From: Monodelphis domestica | Lineage: Eukaryota; Chordata; Mammalia; Didelphimorphia; Didelphidae | Length of the DNA stretch: 64,000 nt | Direction of reading: 5' to 3' | NCBI RefSeq assembly: GCF_027887165.1 | Contig: NC_077233.1 | Location: 215,796,967-215,860,966, forward strand | In this document: positions 11,712 to 22,591 of the stretch, piece by piece | Position numbering within the stretch: position 1 is the stretch's first letter | Layout of the letters: every line of letters starts with the position of its first letter | Notes under the pieces: generated by a model | What the model was told of the DNA's origin: nothing | The model's input: the letters and a program-made list of their open reading frames with translations, nothing else | Database searches by the model: none | Program-made: the position numbers and the translations under genes

Positions 11712-11840
11712 TAACACCCTTACTTTCTGTCTTAGAATAGATATTGAGTATCAATTTTGAAGCAGAAGAGTACTAACAGTTAGTCAACTAGGGTTAAGTG
11801 ACTTGTCCAGGGCCATATAGCTAGGAAATGTGTGAATAGA
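11712..11840 (-). mobile_element. Type B SINE, partial
   Basis: CCCTTACTTTCTGTCTTAG to CCAGGGCCATATAGCTAGG. The head end is missing. Confidence 0.75.
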
Positions 11841-11999
11841 ATCTCTTCTAACATTATCTTTCTGCTTGCAGATCATTTACTATTTGGTGGAATTGAGGAG
11901 GGGGTTCAATAAGGATGGATCAAAAATAAAAAGAGTATATCAAGGGAACTCACTATTAAGACACATGATCAAGGATCATTTGACTTGGAAAAGAGAATA

Positions 12000-12116
12000 A
12001 ATGAATTAATGGATGGATGGATGGAAAAAAGCATTTAAATGCTTATTATGGGTAAGGCTTGCTGCTAAGTTAGAAAAGACAGGCTCTGTTCTTGAGGAAT
12101 TCTAATTCTAATAGAA
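12000..12116 (+). repeat. Ancient interspersed repeat with a short GGAT run
   Basis: (TGGA)n at 12009-12024, then AAATGCTTATTATGGGTAAG and TCTTGAGGAATTCTAATTCTAAT, resembling the unnamed repeat at 28080 and 16035. Confidence 0.35.
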
Positions 12117-12335
12117 CAGAGTTTCTTAACCAATTATATGCTTTATTATAAATATGAATGAATGAAATAAAATTATATTATACTTAAATATATTTTGATA
12201 TAACATGTTTTGACATAATAAATTTAATAACATATTTAAATGTATAAAAACATGTTTTCAAAAGAAACCAATTCACTTAAATATTGTCAAAATTTTTTTT
12301 AATCGAATTCATAGATCCCAGGTTAAGAACCCCTA
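12117..12335. mobile_element. hAT-like short inverted-repeat element (AT-rich)
   Basis: Ends are CAGAGTTTCTTAACC and, complemented, TAGGGGTTCTTAACC. Flanks TAATAGAA (12109-12116) and TAATAGTG (12336-12343) form a probable 8-bp duplication. The AT-rich interior codes for nothing. Confidence 0.65.
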
Positions 12336-12343
12336 TAATAGTG

Positions 12344-13354
12344 GGGGAAATCCATACAAGAAGGTTTTAGCAGTGAGATGGAAAAAACCTGTGATCCTCA
12401 GGGTACAGCAGCAAAACAGATGGTAGTACATCTTTAATGTTATTTCCACTAATAAAAATCATTTTCTATTTCTAATATTAAGCTATTTGACTGTGCCAAG
12501 GACTCGGGTAGTGAGAACTTTCTTTTACTGGATCTTCACTAACTATGGCTGGAGGGTCAAGGTCTATCCCTATAAAAAGCAATTATCAGCTTTCATTTCT
12601 ACAAAAGTTAATGGCTAGGGCTGGGCTGGAAGTAGGGCTAGAGGTCTGGGAGACATTGCTATTCCTGGGGCTCTTGAGCTAAGGATCCTATACTATCTGA
12701 GGGAAGGTGATGATTAAAGTGGCATTGGTCATTTGATTTGACTGACCTATGTCTCCTCCCATATGTCCATTGGGCAGCCTTGCTGCTTCAGCTAGGTTGG
12801 CTTCTTTGTCTCATGAATAGCAATTGGTCAGCAAGAGAAGATTTAGAGGTGGTAGAGCTGCCTTCAAGTACTCCTCAAGGTTTTATCATGCAGAAGGGGT
12901 CTAAACTTATTCCCAGAGGGCCAAAGTAGAAGCAATGGTGGAAGATATGGGAAAGAAGTGGAAATGGGAAAGAAGTGGGAAGCTCAGTGGAAATGTACTT
13001 AGTTATTAGAGCTGTCCAAAAGTGGAACAGACTTTCTTCTGGAGATCATGAGTTCCCTATTACTAACTCACATCCTCCTGTCTCCAGGCCTGATGCTGTG
13101 TTCCCTGCATCACCTCAATACCTGACATAATTCTTCAGGTAGAATAGGATCAGGCTGATACTCCTGCTTCAGCTGCTTTGAAAGCCTACTAGTTCTGGTT
13201 TATCTGTTCTTGGTTAAGAAGGGGCTGCTGCAGATGCTAATTTCTCATATTTCTCCATAAGCAGGGGCAGATTGATTAAATTCCCATTTTACTCTAAATG
13301 GAAGTAAATGCTGGTCATTTCCATAAATATTACTAAATGCTAAACACCACAGGA
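12344..13354. other. Unclassified intergenic DNA
   Basis: Nothing coding is supported. 12985-13070 has a weak CR1/L3-like 3' segment (GTGGAACAGACTTTCTTCTGG). The rest shows no identifiable repeat. Confidence 0.4.
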
Positions 13355-13437
13355 TCCTAGCCTCATAGCTGTAGGGTTAGAAGGGACCTTAGAAAAGATC
13401 TGGACCAAATTCTCATTTTGCAGATGAGGAAACTAAT
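13355..13437 (-). mobile_element. MIR-related SINE fragment (THER type)
   Basis: GTTAGAAGGGACCTTAG and CATTTTGCAGATGAGGAAACT. It is cut by the next SINE. Confidence 0.6.
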
Positions 13438-13445
13438 AATTTCTT

Positions 13446-13705
13446 GGTTTGTTCAATTGTTCAGTCATTTTTAATAGTGTCCAAGTTCATGACCCATTTG
13501 GGGTTTTCTTGGCAAAGGTCCTAGAGTGATTCACCATTTCCTTCTCTAGCTCATTTTACAAATGAGGAACTGAGATAAACTCAGTTAAGTGGCTTGCCCT
13601 GGTTCACATATCTAATAAAGTATCTGAGACCAGATTTGAACTCAGGAAGATGAGTCTTCCTGACTCTAGGTCAGGCACTCTATCCACTGAGTCACCTAGC
13701 TGCCA
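13446..13705 (-). mobile_element. Type A SINE
   Basis: GGGGTTTTCTTGGCAAAGG to CACTCTATCCACTGAG, nearly complete. Confidence 0.85.
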
Positions 13706-13715
13706 ACAGAGGCTC

Positions 13716-13811
13716 ATTGTTGTTCAGCTGTTTCAGTCATGCCCCCATTTGGGATTTTCTTGGCAAAGCTCCTGGAATTGTTTTCCATTTCCTTCTCTGA
13801 CTCATTTCATT
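13716..13811 (-). mobile_element. Type A SINE tail fragment
   Basis: TTGTTCAGCTGTTTCAG, then GGGATTTTCTTGGCAAAG and CCTTCTCTGACTCATTTCA. It stops where type B tail sequence begins. Confidence 0.75.
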
Positions 13812-13985
13812 TTTTTTAAACCCTTACCTTCCATCTTAGAATCAATAAGGCAGAAGGGTGGCAAAGACTAGGCAATGGGGGTAAAGTGACTTGCCCAGGG
13901 TCAAACAGCTAGGAAATGTCTTGGGCCAGATTTGAACTTAGGGAGATGAGTCTTCCTGACTCTGGGCCAGGCACTCTATCTATTG
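13812..13985 (-). mobile_element. Hybrid SINE: type B tail with type A head
   Basis: The tail side reads AAACCCTTACCTTCCATC (type B), but past the shared GACTTGCCCAGGGTCA block it reads GATGAGTCTTCCTGACTC and CAGGCACTCTATC (type A head). See findings. Confidence 0.6.
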
Positions 13986-14120
13986 CTCCTGCTAAAACAA
14001 AACATTTCGTGGAGCTTTGGGCCTGCAGTAAGAAGGTCAACAGATGTGATTTTTCCCTTGCAGCCCACTGTGCTGACATTCATGAGTCTTGCTGGTTTGT
14101 GCTAATATTCTGAAGAAGCC
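13986..14120. other. Unclassified DNA
   Basis: Short stretch with no recognisable element. Confidence 0.4.
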
Positions 14121-14129
14121 TGTGCACTC

Positions 14130-14470
14130 CTACAGCAGGATATAATAGGAAGAGTGCTGAGCTGAGAATTAGAACACCTAGATTCTAATCCTGCAGCTGT
14201 CACTAACTGGGGCACTCTAGTTATCTTCATCTACTAGGCTATTGTGCCCTCATCAAAAAGGAGAGAGGCAAGACAAGGTGGCAGATTGAAAAGAACAGTA
14301 AATTTAAAGTCAAATAATGTGGCTTTGAATGCCAACTGCTGCCTTCTATGCGTGTGACCTTCGGTGAGTTTTTTAACTTCTCCAAAGGCTCAGTTGTCTC
14401 CCCTATAAAATGAAGGGGTTGGACTCGCTGACTTCTAAGGTCTCTTCCTGCTTTATACCCTATTGTCCCT
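14130..14470 (+). mobile_element. Two MIR-like copies, the second with a CR1-like tail
   Basis: The first (14130-14240) has GAATTAGAACACCTAG and GCAGCTGTCACTAACT. The second (14280-14470) has GTGTGACCTTCGGTGAG, AAAATGAAGGGGTTGGACTCG and TAAGGTCTCTTCCTGC. Confidence 0.55.
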
Positions 14471-14644
14471 ATATAAAGATGATCCCTTAAGCTCCTTCCA
14501 TATATATTCTAAACTAGAAAATTCCCTTACTAGAGTAAGGACCCACTAAAAAGGTCCTACCATGAATCACTTAGCAGCATCTGATAATAATTATTGGGGA
14601 TTTTGTAAATTCTGCTTTAGACTTTTCTATTCCCCCAAAATGAG

Positions 14645-14701
14645 TCAGCTAGGTGGCACAGTGGATACAGTGCTAGTCCGGACAACCCAAGTCAAATACA
14701 G
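14645..14701 (+). mobile_element. SINE head interrupted by a hAT element
   Basis: CAGCTAGGTGGCACAGTGGATAC is a clear tRNA-like head (A box), cut at the B-box region by the hAT copy at 14702. The remainder is not seen downstream. Confidence 0.65.
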
Positions 14702-15092
14702 CAGTGATGGCAAACCTTTTAGAAATGGAGTACTGGGCCCCACCCCCACCCTACCCCAGAGATGGGTGGTGTGCCCCTCCCCCCCAACTGGTGCTGGGTA
14801 CACCCTGCCCTCCCCACTCCTACACACCCCAGGAGAAGAAGGAAGCACTCCCATTGGGCTGCTGGATGAAGAGAGGCAGATGAAGTAAGGAATGTCTTCA
14901 TTGAGTATAGAGGGGAGAGGGGAGTGGCCTGAGCACTCTGCTCACCTCCAGCTCTGCTGCCTGTGAGCCGCCCACCTTACCCACTGCGTGCTCCCATTGG
15001 CTGCTGGGCAGAGGGGTGGGAGATGTGAAAAAAATGTCATCAGGTTTGGGGGAGGAGAGGGGAGCAGTTCTACCTGAGTCCCTCTGCCTTTC
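14702..15092 (+). mobile_element. Second copy of the same hAT family, 3'-truncated
   Basis: Starts CAGTGATGGCAAACCTTTTAG and shares the GC-rich interior of the copy at 2717-3011, including GAGTCCCTCTGCCTTTCT at its end, where a type B SINE begins. The distal inverted repeat is not found. It sits inside the head of a SINE at 14645-14701. Confidence 0.7.
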
Positions 15093-15093
15093 T

Positions 15094-15268
15094 CTTTTTT
15101 TTTAAACCCTTACCTTCCATCTTGGAATCAATACTGTGTATTGGAGACAATGGGGGTCAAGTGACTTGCCCAGGGTCACACAGCTGGGAAGTGTCTGAGA
15201 CCAGATTTGAACCTAGGACTTCCTGTCTCTAGGCCTGGCTCTCAATCCACTGAGATACCCAGCTGCCC
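15094..15268 (-). mobile_element. Type B SINE inside the hAT copy
   Basis: AAACCCTTACCTTCCATC to GATACCCAGCTGCCCCC. Part of the middle (the GGCAGAAGAGTGG segment) is deleted. Confidence 0.85.
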
Positions 15269-15409
15269 CCCCTACATAGTTTCTTGACAAAGCCCCTTAA
15301 CCAAAAAGGATGGTGCAACAAGGGTCTTGCCTCTGGGCATGTCTCCCATCTCCCACTCTAACTCTGTGTCAGTGAAATTACAGAATCACAGAGTATCACA
15401 GAACTACCT

Positions 15410-15570
15410 CTATAATACTATAGGGTTTGCAAGGATCTCTACAAATATTATCTCATTTTATTCTCTTATAAGTGCTATTATTATTCTCCATTTACAAATG
15501 AGGAGATGAAGGCCGATAAGGGTTAAGAGACTTACCCTCTCTCACACAGCTAGTAAGAATTTGAATAGTT
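15410..15570 (-). mobile_element. MIR
   Basis: ATTATCTCATTTTATTCTC, then GGTTAAGAGACTTACC and TCACACAGCTAGTAAG. Confidence 0.65.
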
Positions 15571-15699
15571 TAGACTTTACCTGACTACATGTAATAGTAG
15601 AAGCAACTAAGGAAATGGGAATCAGGAGAAGAAGAGATACTTGGATTGAGTATAGAGACCAAACTCAAAAGAGTCCTAGACTAGACATTTGTCATTTGT

Positions 15700-15940
15700 T
15701 GTCCAATAGTGCTGAACATTTCAAGACCTCAATTGGGGTTTTCTCAGTAAAGATACTAGAGTGGTTTGCCATTTACTTCTCCAGCTCAATTTACAGAAGA
15801 GGAAACTGAAGCAAACAAGGTTAAGTGACTTGTCCAAGATCACACAGCTAATAAGTGTCTGAGGCCACATTTGAACTCAGGAAGAGTCTTCCTAACTCCA
15901 AGTCTGGTACTCTATCCACTGTGTCATCTAGCTGCCCTAG
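15700..15940 (-). mobile_element. Type A SINE
   Basis: GGGGTTTTCTCAGTAAAGATAC to CTATCCACTGTGTCATC. Confidence 0.85.
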
Positions 15941-15949
15941 ACTAGACAT

Positions 15950-16175
15950 TTTAGGTTCTAACATAGATTTTGTCACTAACTCCCCAAATGACCTTGGACA
16001 AGTCACTCACTAGGCTTTTCATTTTTTTCACCTGTAAGATACATCCATTCTTTCAAGAAACATTCACTAATGCCCACTGCATGCAGAATATATGTTATAG
16101 ATACCTACGGCCAACACAAAATTTAAACAAAATAATGGCCCTTGCCCTCATGGAGCTTATTGTCTAATAGGGAAA
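15950..16175 (+). repeat. SINE-like head followed by an ancient interspersed repeat
   Basis: 15955-16030 has CACTAACTCCCCAAATGACC in MIR sense. 16035-16175 has ACATTCACTAATGCCC and CTTGCCCTCATGGAGCTTATTGTCTAATAGG, the unnamed repeat. 16176-16636 shows nothing identifiable apart from a GA-rich patch at 16300-16370. Confidence 0.45.
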
Positions 16176-16636
16176 TCCCCAACCCTCTTACCTCTATCTT
16201 TTCCTGTCTTCCCCAAATAAACTCCTTACTTAAGATATAGAGGAGAAAGAGTATTTCACTTGAAACATCATAAACTCACCCTGAGTGATTTAGAAAGAAG
16301 AAGAAAGGGGGAGGGAAGCTGAAGAGGCTGAAGAGAGGGAGGAAGCGGGAGGAGGGAGGTAGACAAAAGAAGATAACTGCCTGATCTTTAGTTATCAATT
16401 ACCAATCAAATATAGTCCCTTATTATTATTTACTACCGCAGATAAGACTAAACATAAATAATTGCTAATATACAATACTATTATAGCCATTAGAATTATA
16501 CAAAACAAATGGCCAAAGTTCATTTTTAAGTCCTCTCTAGTTCTCTGAAATTCCATTATCTAAAGGTGATGAGGCAGAGAGGGAAAGGAGGGAAATTGTT
16601 CAGAACTGGCATTTCCCATATCTTGAAACAGTTACA

Positions 16637-16888
16637 AGCATCCAAGTGGCACAGTGGATAGAGCACAGGGCTTGGAATCAGGAAAATTCATCTTCCTAAG
16701 TTCAAATTTGGCCTCAGACACTTCCTAACTTTGTGATTCTGGGCAAGTCACCTAACCCTGTTTGCCTCTGTTTCCTCATCTGTAAAATGAGCTGGAGAGG
16801 AAAATGACAAGCCACTCCAGTATCTCTGCCAAGAAAACCCCAAATTGGGTCATGAAGAGTTGGACAAGACTCAGTAGCAACAACATCC
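16637..16888 (+). mobile_element. Type A SINE, nearly complete
   Basis: AAGTGGCACAGTGGATAGAG head, TTCAAATTTGGCCTCAG B-box region, and tail CTCTGCCAAGAAAACCCC then AGAGTTGGACAAGACT. Confidence 0.9.
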
Positions 16889-17009
16889 AATTTCCATCTC
16901 ATGGTCAGTCACATGCCCTCCTGGCACATTGGGCAGGTTTTATTTGCAGGACAACTGAGATAGAATCTGGAAATAAGATGTGAAGCTTTATATTGGTGTT
17001 GCCTTAGTA

Positions 17010-17170
17010 TTCATTTACTAGCTATGTGATCCTGGACAAGTCACTTTGCCTTGTTTGCCTATGTTTTCTCATGTGTGAAATGAACTGGAGAAGGAAATAG
17101 CAAACCACTCCAGTATCTTTGCTGAGAAAACACCAAATGGGGTCATAAAGAGTTAACTGAACAATAATTA
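17010..17170 (+). mobile_element. Type A SINE, head missing
   Basis: CTATGTGATCCTGGAC to TCTTTGCTGAGAAAACACC and AAAGAGTTAACTGAAC. Confidence 0.8.
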
Positions 17171-17391
17171 GTATGCACAAATATGCTGAGCCTAGTCTTT
17201 GGCCACCTGCCTGATTTGCAAATGAATGTGTTTAGGCTTTGTCTCCTTGCTGCTTCTGATAAGATATGAGTTGGCTGCCAGATTAAAACACAAAAGACAA
17301 GACATTTTAGGATAAGAAAGAATTGAGTCCATCTAGAGGAAACAGAAAGAATAGATAATTTCAGGCACCAGCACTGGTGAATTACAACATA

Positions 17392-17550
17392 GATTATAGC
17401 TTTAGAGCTGGAAGGGACCTCGGAAGTCATTGGACCTAACCCCCTCATTTTATGGATGAAGAAACTGAGGTTTAAAGAGGTGAAGTAACTTGCCCAGTAA
17501 ATATCTAACTTGGGACTTGAACTCTAAGTCTCTATCCACTATACCACATG
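17392..17550 (-). mobile_element. MIR-related SINE (THER type)
   Basis: GAGCTGGAAGGGACCTCGG, CCCCCTCATTTTATGGATG and TCTCTATCCACTATACC. Confidence 0.7.
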
Positions 17551-17719
17551 TAAGTACCAAATTGTCTTCTGATATCTAAGCAGAAAGGATTACATAGTTT
17601 TCATTTTCTCGCAAGAAGAGGTACACTGTAGTCATGTCCAGAGACATGAATTTCCCTGGAACTAAAACTCAAATGGAAATTTATTTTGTGTGTCCTTGGA
17701 TAAAGTACAGTGTACATTA

Positions 17720-17975
17720 TTCAATCAGTCATTTTTTGAGTTGTATCCAATTCATGATCCTATTTGGAGTTTTCTCTGCAAAGACACTGGAATGGATTGT
17801 CATTTCCTTCTCCAACTCATTTTCTAAATGAAGAAACTGAGGCAAACAGGGTGAAGTGACTTACCTAAAGTCACATAGCTAATAAGTGTCTGAGGCCAGA
17901 TTTGAACTTGGGAAGATGAGTCTTTCTGACTTCATGTCTAGAGCCCTACCCACTATGCTACCTAGCTGTCTTGAG
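17720..17975 (-). mobile_element. Type A SINE
   Basis: GGAGTTTTCTCTGCAAAGAC to CTACCCACTATGCTACC. Confidence 0.85.
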
Positions 17976-18263
17976 TGACATTAGTGGACCACAGTTTTAC
18001 AAAAAGTCTTCTTGAATTCATAGCTAGCCATACTGAGGATACTTGCTAGAAAGTTAAGAAATTTGTAGAATTTCTTTTAGATTTATAGAAATCATGAAGT
18101 TAGAAGACTTCTATTCAGCCCTCCAGACACTTTTTGGTCATGTTTCCCTTGCCAGGCTAGCCCCTTTCATTGTCTTCTCTAGTTCCTAATCTCTGGGGTT
18201 AGTGATAACCCCATAATCAAATGGTTTGTTTTCCATAGTGATCATGGGTTTAAAGACTATCTC

Positions 18264-18461
18264 CAGGGGTTCTTAACTTGGAATCTATGAGCTTTGTTTC
18301 TTATAAAATTTTGAATGACTGTGTTTTAATATAATTGGTTTTCCTTATAATTCTATACATTTTATTTTATGCATTTAAAACTATTATTTTTAGAAAAGGT
18401 TCATGGGCTTCACCAGTCTACCAAAGAGGTCCAGGATCCCAAAAATGTTTAGAAACTCTTG
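18264..18461. mobile_element. hAT-like short inverted-repeat element
   Basis: Starts CAGGGGTTCTTAAC and ends with the complement of CAAGAGTTTCTAAAC. Same family as 12117-12335. The target duplication is unclear because the flanks are MIR-like. Confidence 0.55.
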
Positions 18462-18469
18462 TTTTAAAG

Positions 18470-18595
18470 AAACTATTCCCCAAAGAGGTTAAGTAACTTG
18501 TCCAACCTCATACATGTAATAAGGGTGCAGAGATAGGATTTGAATTCAGATCCTCTGACTTCCAAACTCCTGAAAGTTTCACTACACTATGCTTT
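18470..18595 (-). mobile_element. MIR
   Basis: AAAGAGGTTAAGTAACTTGTCC, TTTGAATTCAGATCCTCTG and CACTACACTATGC. Confidence 0.65.
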
Positions 18596-18599
18596 CTTC

Positions 18600-19372
18600 A
18601 CTCCTTTTCCCTCTTTATGATACCCCTTGAGGGAGAACTGATCTAAGGAGGCATCCCTGCTTCCTAAGGCTCTCAGCACTTTCTCTTTCCCTCCTTAAAA
18701 TCCATTCTCAGTAAAAGGTTTTTATATCTGTCATTTCTACCTAAATGTGAATTTCAGTCACCTCTCCAGGGATTAGCCTCATTTCTAGCTACAGAATGAA
18801 AGGCTTTATCTTCCATTTTAAAGTTTCACGTTCAAGTGATAAAATGAGAGGGGTGTTAGGGAAAGGGAAGAAGGAGGAATCCAGGGACCCTAAAATAGCA
18901 CTATAGGTTCACAGTGACCCACTCAAGTGCTCAACATAGGAAATAGCCCTACGATGCCCTATGGATTATGGAGACTGATATTTCCATAAAATCCAAGGGG
19001 AGACAACACACTAGGTAATCTATGGACCAGTTGGCTGATATAGTTTCTGGATATAGTACATGGAATTAGACTCGAAAACTGTCAGATAAAATCCCACAGT
19101 AAATGATACAAGAAAGGATCTTAATGATTCTCTAAAATAAGTGTCTCAATAGATAATGTACAATATGCAACAGAATCAACAATATACACAGAAAGCATGC
19201 AAGGGTTCATATGCCAATCAATTCTTTGGATCCCCAATTCTCAGCTATCTATTCTGGTCTCTGAGAGGCAAAGCAGTATTTTTAGATAGAAATGAATGGT
19301 TTGTTAGATCAGCTTGAACCAGCTCTCAAGAGCCCACTGATTAAATTTTCAAAATGAGCATTTATATACATC
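18600..19372. other. Unclassified intergenic DNA
   Basis: Nothing identifiable: no repeat family, RNA gene or supportable reading frame. Confidence 0.4.
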
Positions 19373-19386
19373 AGAAATCAACAATG

Positions 19387-19589
19387 TTGGGGGCAGCTCA
19401 GTGGACTGAGAGTCAGACCTAGAGATGGGAGGTCCTGGGTTCAAATCTGGACTCAGACACTTCCTAGCTGTGTGACCCTAGGCAAGTCACTTAGCCCCCA
19501 TTGCCTAGCCCTTAGCACTCTTCTGCCTTGGAACCAATACACAGTATCTATTTCAAGATGGAAGGTGAGGGTTTAAAATTAAAAAAAAA
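19387..19589 (+). mobile_element. Type B SINE, complete, with target duplication
   Basis: Full head-to-tail copy flanked by the perfect 14-bp repeat AGAAATCAACAATG (19373-19386 and 19590-19603), direct evidence of target-primed reverse transcription by L1 machinery. It is one of the best-preserved copies, so relatively recent. Confidence 0.95.
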
Positions 19590-19603
19590 AGAAATCAACA
19601 ATG

Positions 19604-20165
19604 CTACAAATAGGGGCATATTGTTTTGTTATTTGTCTAGACTTAAAAACATAAAGAAAATGCTAACAATGCAGATGAAATTTAAATGTGCTGTATGTAC
19701 ATTTTCTTTCAAAGAACTGGTTATTAAACATTTTACCAGCATATTCCTATGTCTAGGTCCCCTGACATTCGGCAGCACTCTTTCTATTTTAACAAAGATG
19801 GCTTGCATTTTGACATTGATATGTTTTGTCCATATGCCATAGAAATGTAATATGCCTAGAGCTCTTTTCTAATTTACAATGGCAAATCAGAGGGAAATTC
19901 CCTTCTTATCAAAAATTTGACAGCCCCCTCCAACTCCTGATGTTATAAGGAAGGCTGGAAGAGGAGGGACCCGGATAGACTGGGATTTTAAATGATGTTA
20001 TTGCGTTCAGGATCTCACCATAAAAAATGGAATCCTCCTCACTCTTTCCCTCACCCAAAAAGAGAAAAAGAGGAAGCTAGGAAATACTTGCTATTTCATA
20101 TCCATTGCTTAGGAAAGGCTGAATGTGGCCAGAGAGCTGAACTTAGAATCTACTGATACTGATAC
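19604..20165. other. Unclassified intergenic DNA
   Basis: AT-rich, no recognisable element. Confidence 0.4.
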
Positions 20166-20169
20166 TGAA

Positions 20170-20665
20170 CTGGGTTCAACTAATATAAATGTCTTAATTT
20201 CTTTGAACTCCAGTTTTCCTCACAAAACCAGGATTATACAATCTTCCGTACCTATCTCAGAGGACTGAAGTTCAAATGAGATGTGTATAAATGTCCTCTA
20301 ATATTGTCTAATTTGGGGAAAAGGGGCCTGGTCTCCCTTCCTCTGCTTGATCATTTTAAGGTCCTGAGTACAATGGCATACTTATTTTCATTTGGAGGTA
20401 TTTCAATGGGGGAACAGATTGAGTGCCAGCTTTGGAATCAGGGATTCTTGAATTCACATCTAGGAAAGTCATTCACCTTCTCTGTGCCTCCCTTTCCTCA
20501 GCTGTTAAATGAGGAGCTTTGGCTTGATGGCCTTCAAGGTTCTTCCCAGCTCTTAACCTCTGATCCTAGCATCTCTATGCAGCAAAAGAAATGGCAAACC
20601 ACTCTAGTACCTTGCCAAGAAAACCCCAAAGAGGGTCACGAAGAGTCAGGCAAAAAATGGCTGAA
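20170..20665 (+). mobile_element. MIR-like copies and a type A SINE tail
   Basis: 20170-20290 and 20410-20575 carry MIR-sense landmarks (TTCTCTGTGCCTCCCTTTCCTCAG, then a CR1-like GATGGCCTTCAAGG tail). 20586-20665 is a type A tail (AAATGGCAAACCACTCTAG, CTTGCCAAGAAAACCCC). A 162-residue open frame across this stretch is chance. Confidence 0.6.
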
Positions 20666-20789
20666 TAATAAGAAAAGGATCTCTCCGAAGCCTTCTCTTT
20701 TTGTCTCAGCTTCTCTTCCTCAGCATCAATTAATGCATTTAACTAGAGGACCTGGACAACTACCTCTGTGAATGCCTTGGTGTGATGGG

Positions 20790-20910
20790 TTGAGAGATTA
20801 AGTAACTTGCCCATGGTCATCCAACCAGCCAGCATCAGAAGTACAATTTGAACCCAGGTCTTCGTGGAACCCAGGCTGTTCTCTAGCAATTGTCCCACAC
20901 CACCTTTCAC
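20790..20910 (-). mobile_element. MIR
   Basis: GAGAGATTAAGTAACTTGCCC and TTTGAACCCAGGTCTTCG. 20911-21242 holds nothing identifiable. Confidence 0.6.
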
Positions 20911-21242
20911 TTAAATTCAGACTGTCTTAATGTGTTAGTTATCTTTTTGTGTATATACAGTTTCTCTCTCCTACTAGATTGTGGGTTGAGTGTCTGGGAG
21001 TTCGGAGGCCCCGAATGAGTTCTGCAGGCTGAAGAAAGAGGGTGGCAAGTGTAGGAGCCTCAGTGGGGGCATCTCCACAGATAATTGCTCCTCAAAACTG
21101 GTATTGCTGTCTGGGGAAAGCACACCGGTCATCTGCAGAAGTGCTCAGGCTCCCAAACACTTTCTCAGCTCCTGAACTGACTCATTCCCGTGGCTCTTCC
21201 CTTTTCCTCTAGCATTTCTATAGCACTAAGTATATGACAGAA

Positions 21243-21490
21243 GGGCAACAAGGGGGCACAATGGCTGGGAGTCAAGAGAAAAAATCTTCCTGAGTTCAAA
21301 TCTGGCTTCAGACACTTACTAGCCATGTGATCCTAGATGAATCACTTAATCCTACTTGCCTCAGTTTTCTCATCTGTAAAATGAGCTGGAGGAAGAAATG
21401 GCAAACCACTCCAGGACCATTGCCAAGAAATTCCCAAGTGGAGTCTTGATGCATCAGACATGACTGAAAACAATGGAACAACTGAACTGA
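21243..21490 (+). mobile_element. Type A SINE
   Basis: CTGAGTTCAAATCTGGC, AAAATGAGCTGGAGG and ATTGCCAAGAAATTCCC, then CAGACATGACTGAAAAC. Confidence 0.85.
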
Positions 21491-21624
21491 ATGTGCCAGA
21501 CACCAGGCTGTATGTTCTCCATGTTTGCTACACATGCCCAAGGTTCTCTCCCTTAGGAGTCTTCCAGCTCCACTGTCCAGAATACCTCTTTGGGGAATAA
21601 TTATCATGATGAAGCAGCAGTATG

Positions 21625-21890
21625 CTAGGTGGCTAAATGGATAGAGTTCAGTGCCTAGAGCTGGGGAGATCCAAGTTCTAATCTAGTCCTAGACACTTAC
21701 CAGCTGTGTAACCCTGAACCAGTCTTTTAACCACTGTCTTTCTCAATTTCCTTCTTGGAAAGTGGGGATAATAATAGTACCTATCTCTTAGGATTGTTGT
21801 AAGGATCAAACAAGATAACATTTGTAAAGGACAGCTCAGTGCCTGGCACATAGTTAGTGCTGTATAAATGTTAAGTATTGTTGTTGTTCT
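21625..21890 (+). mobile_element. CORE-SINE: Mar-like head with MIR core and tail
   Basis: Head GCTAGGTGGCTAAATGGATAG, core GTGGGGATAATAATAGTACC and tail AGTGCCTGGCACATAGTTAGTGC with ATAAATG. Confidence 0.75.
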
Positions 21891-22284
21891 AGGTCCTTGG
21901 CAGATAGGTGCACCCCCTTTTGCCTAGGCTTTGACAGTATCTCCCATTTTATCCTCTCCTTGCCCTACTTTTTGGTAGAGAAACAGAAGAGATCTGAGCA
22001 AATATGAAGGCCAGAGAGGGAACTATGGTCAGTCTCCACCCCCTTCACAGTCAGTTTTAAAACACTGAAATAACCTCTTACTCTAGGTGAAAGTTTTCCT
22101 TCATTCAGCACTTTCAAAAGGTTCCTCATCTTCCCTAGAACAACTTCAGCCTATTCTTTTTCCTCTTACCTTGTCTTGAAGTTTAATTTTCTTTTCTTTC
22201 CCATTTTTTCTTTCCTTCACTTTATTTTGTTCTACTTCTTGGTCTTTATTTTCTCTTTCCTGATCTCTGTCTTTTTTTAATCTT
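21891..22284. other. Unclassified intergenic DNA
   Basis: Pyrimidine-rich towards 22150-22280, otherwise nothing identifiable. Confidence 0.4.
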
Positions 22285-22472
22285 TTTTAACCTTTAATCC
22301 TTACCTTCCATCTTAGAATCAATCCTGTGTATTGGTTCCAAGGCAGAAGAACAGCACTGGGGGTTAACTGACTTGCCCAGGGTCACAAGGCCAGTAAGTG
22401 TCTGAATCCAAATTTGAACCTCAGACCTCTCATCTCCAGACCTGGCTCAAAATCCACTGAACCAACCAGCTG
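22285..22472 (-). mobile_element. Type B SINE
   Basis: CCTTACCTTCCATCTTAG to AATCCACTGAACCAACC. Confidence 0.85.
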
Positions 22473-22591
22473 TTTTTGTGGTTCTTGTTCCATTCCTCTT
22501 TGTTCACTCTCTTCTGATGCTTTCTTTCAGTAACAACCTCTCCTAAAGGCTTTTTCTGCTCTCAGCTTTTTCACTAAGAAGATATCAGCAA

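Noticed and set aside
14562..14901. 108-codon + frame and two - frames
   Set aside because: They lie in the hAT copy and SINE head; Pro/Gly-rich by composition.
20283..20771. 162-codon open frame on +
   Set aside because: It runs through MIR-like sequence and a type A SINE tail, so it is chance.
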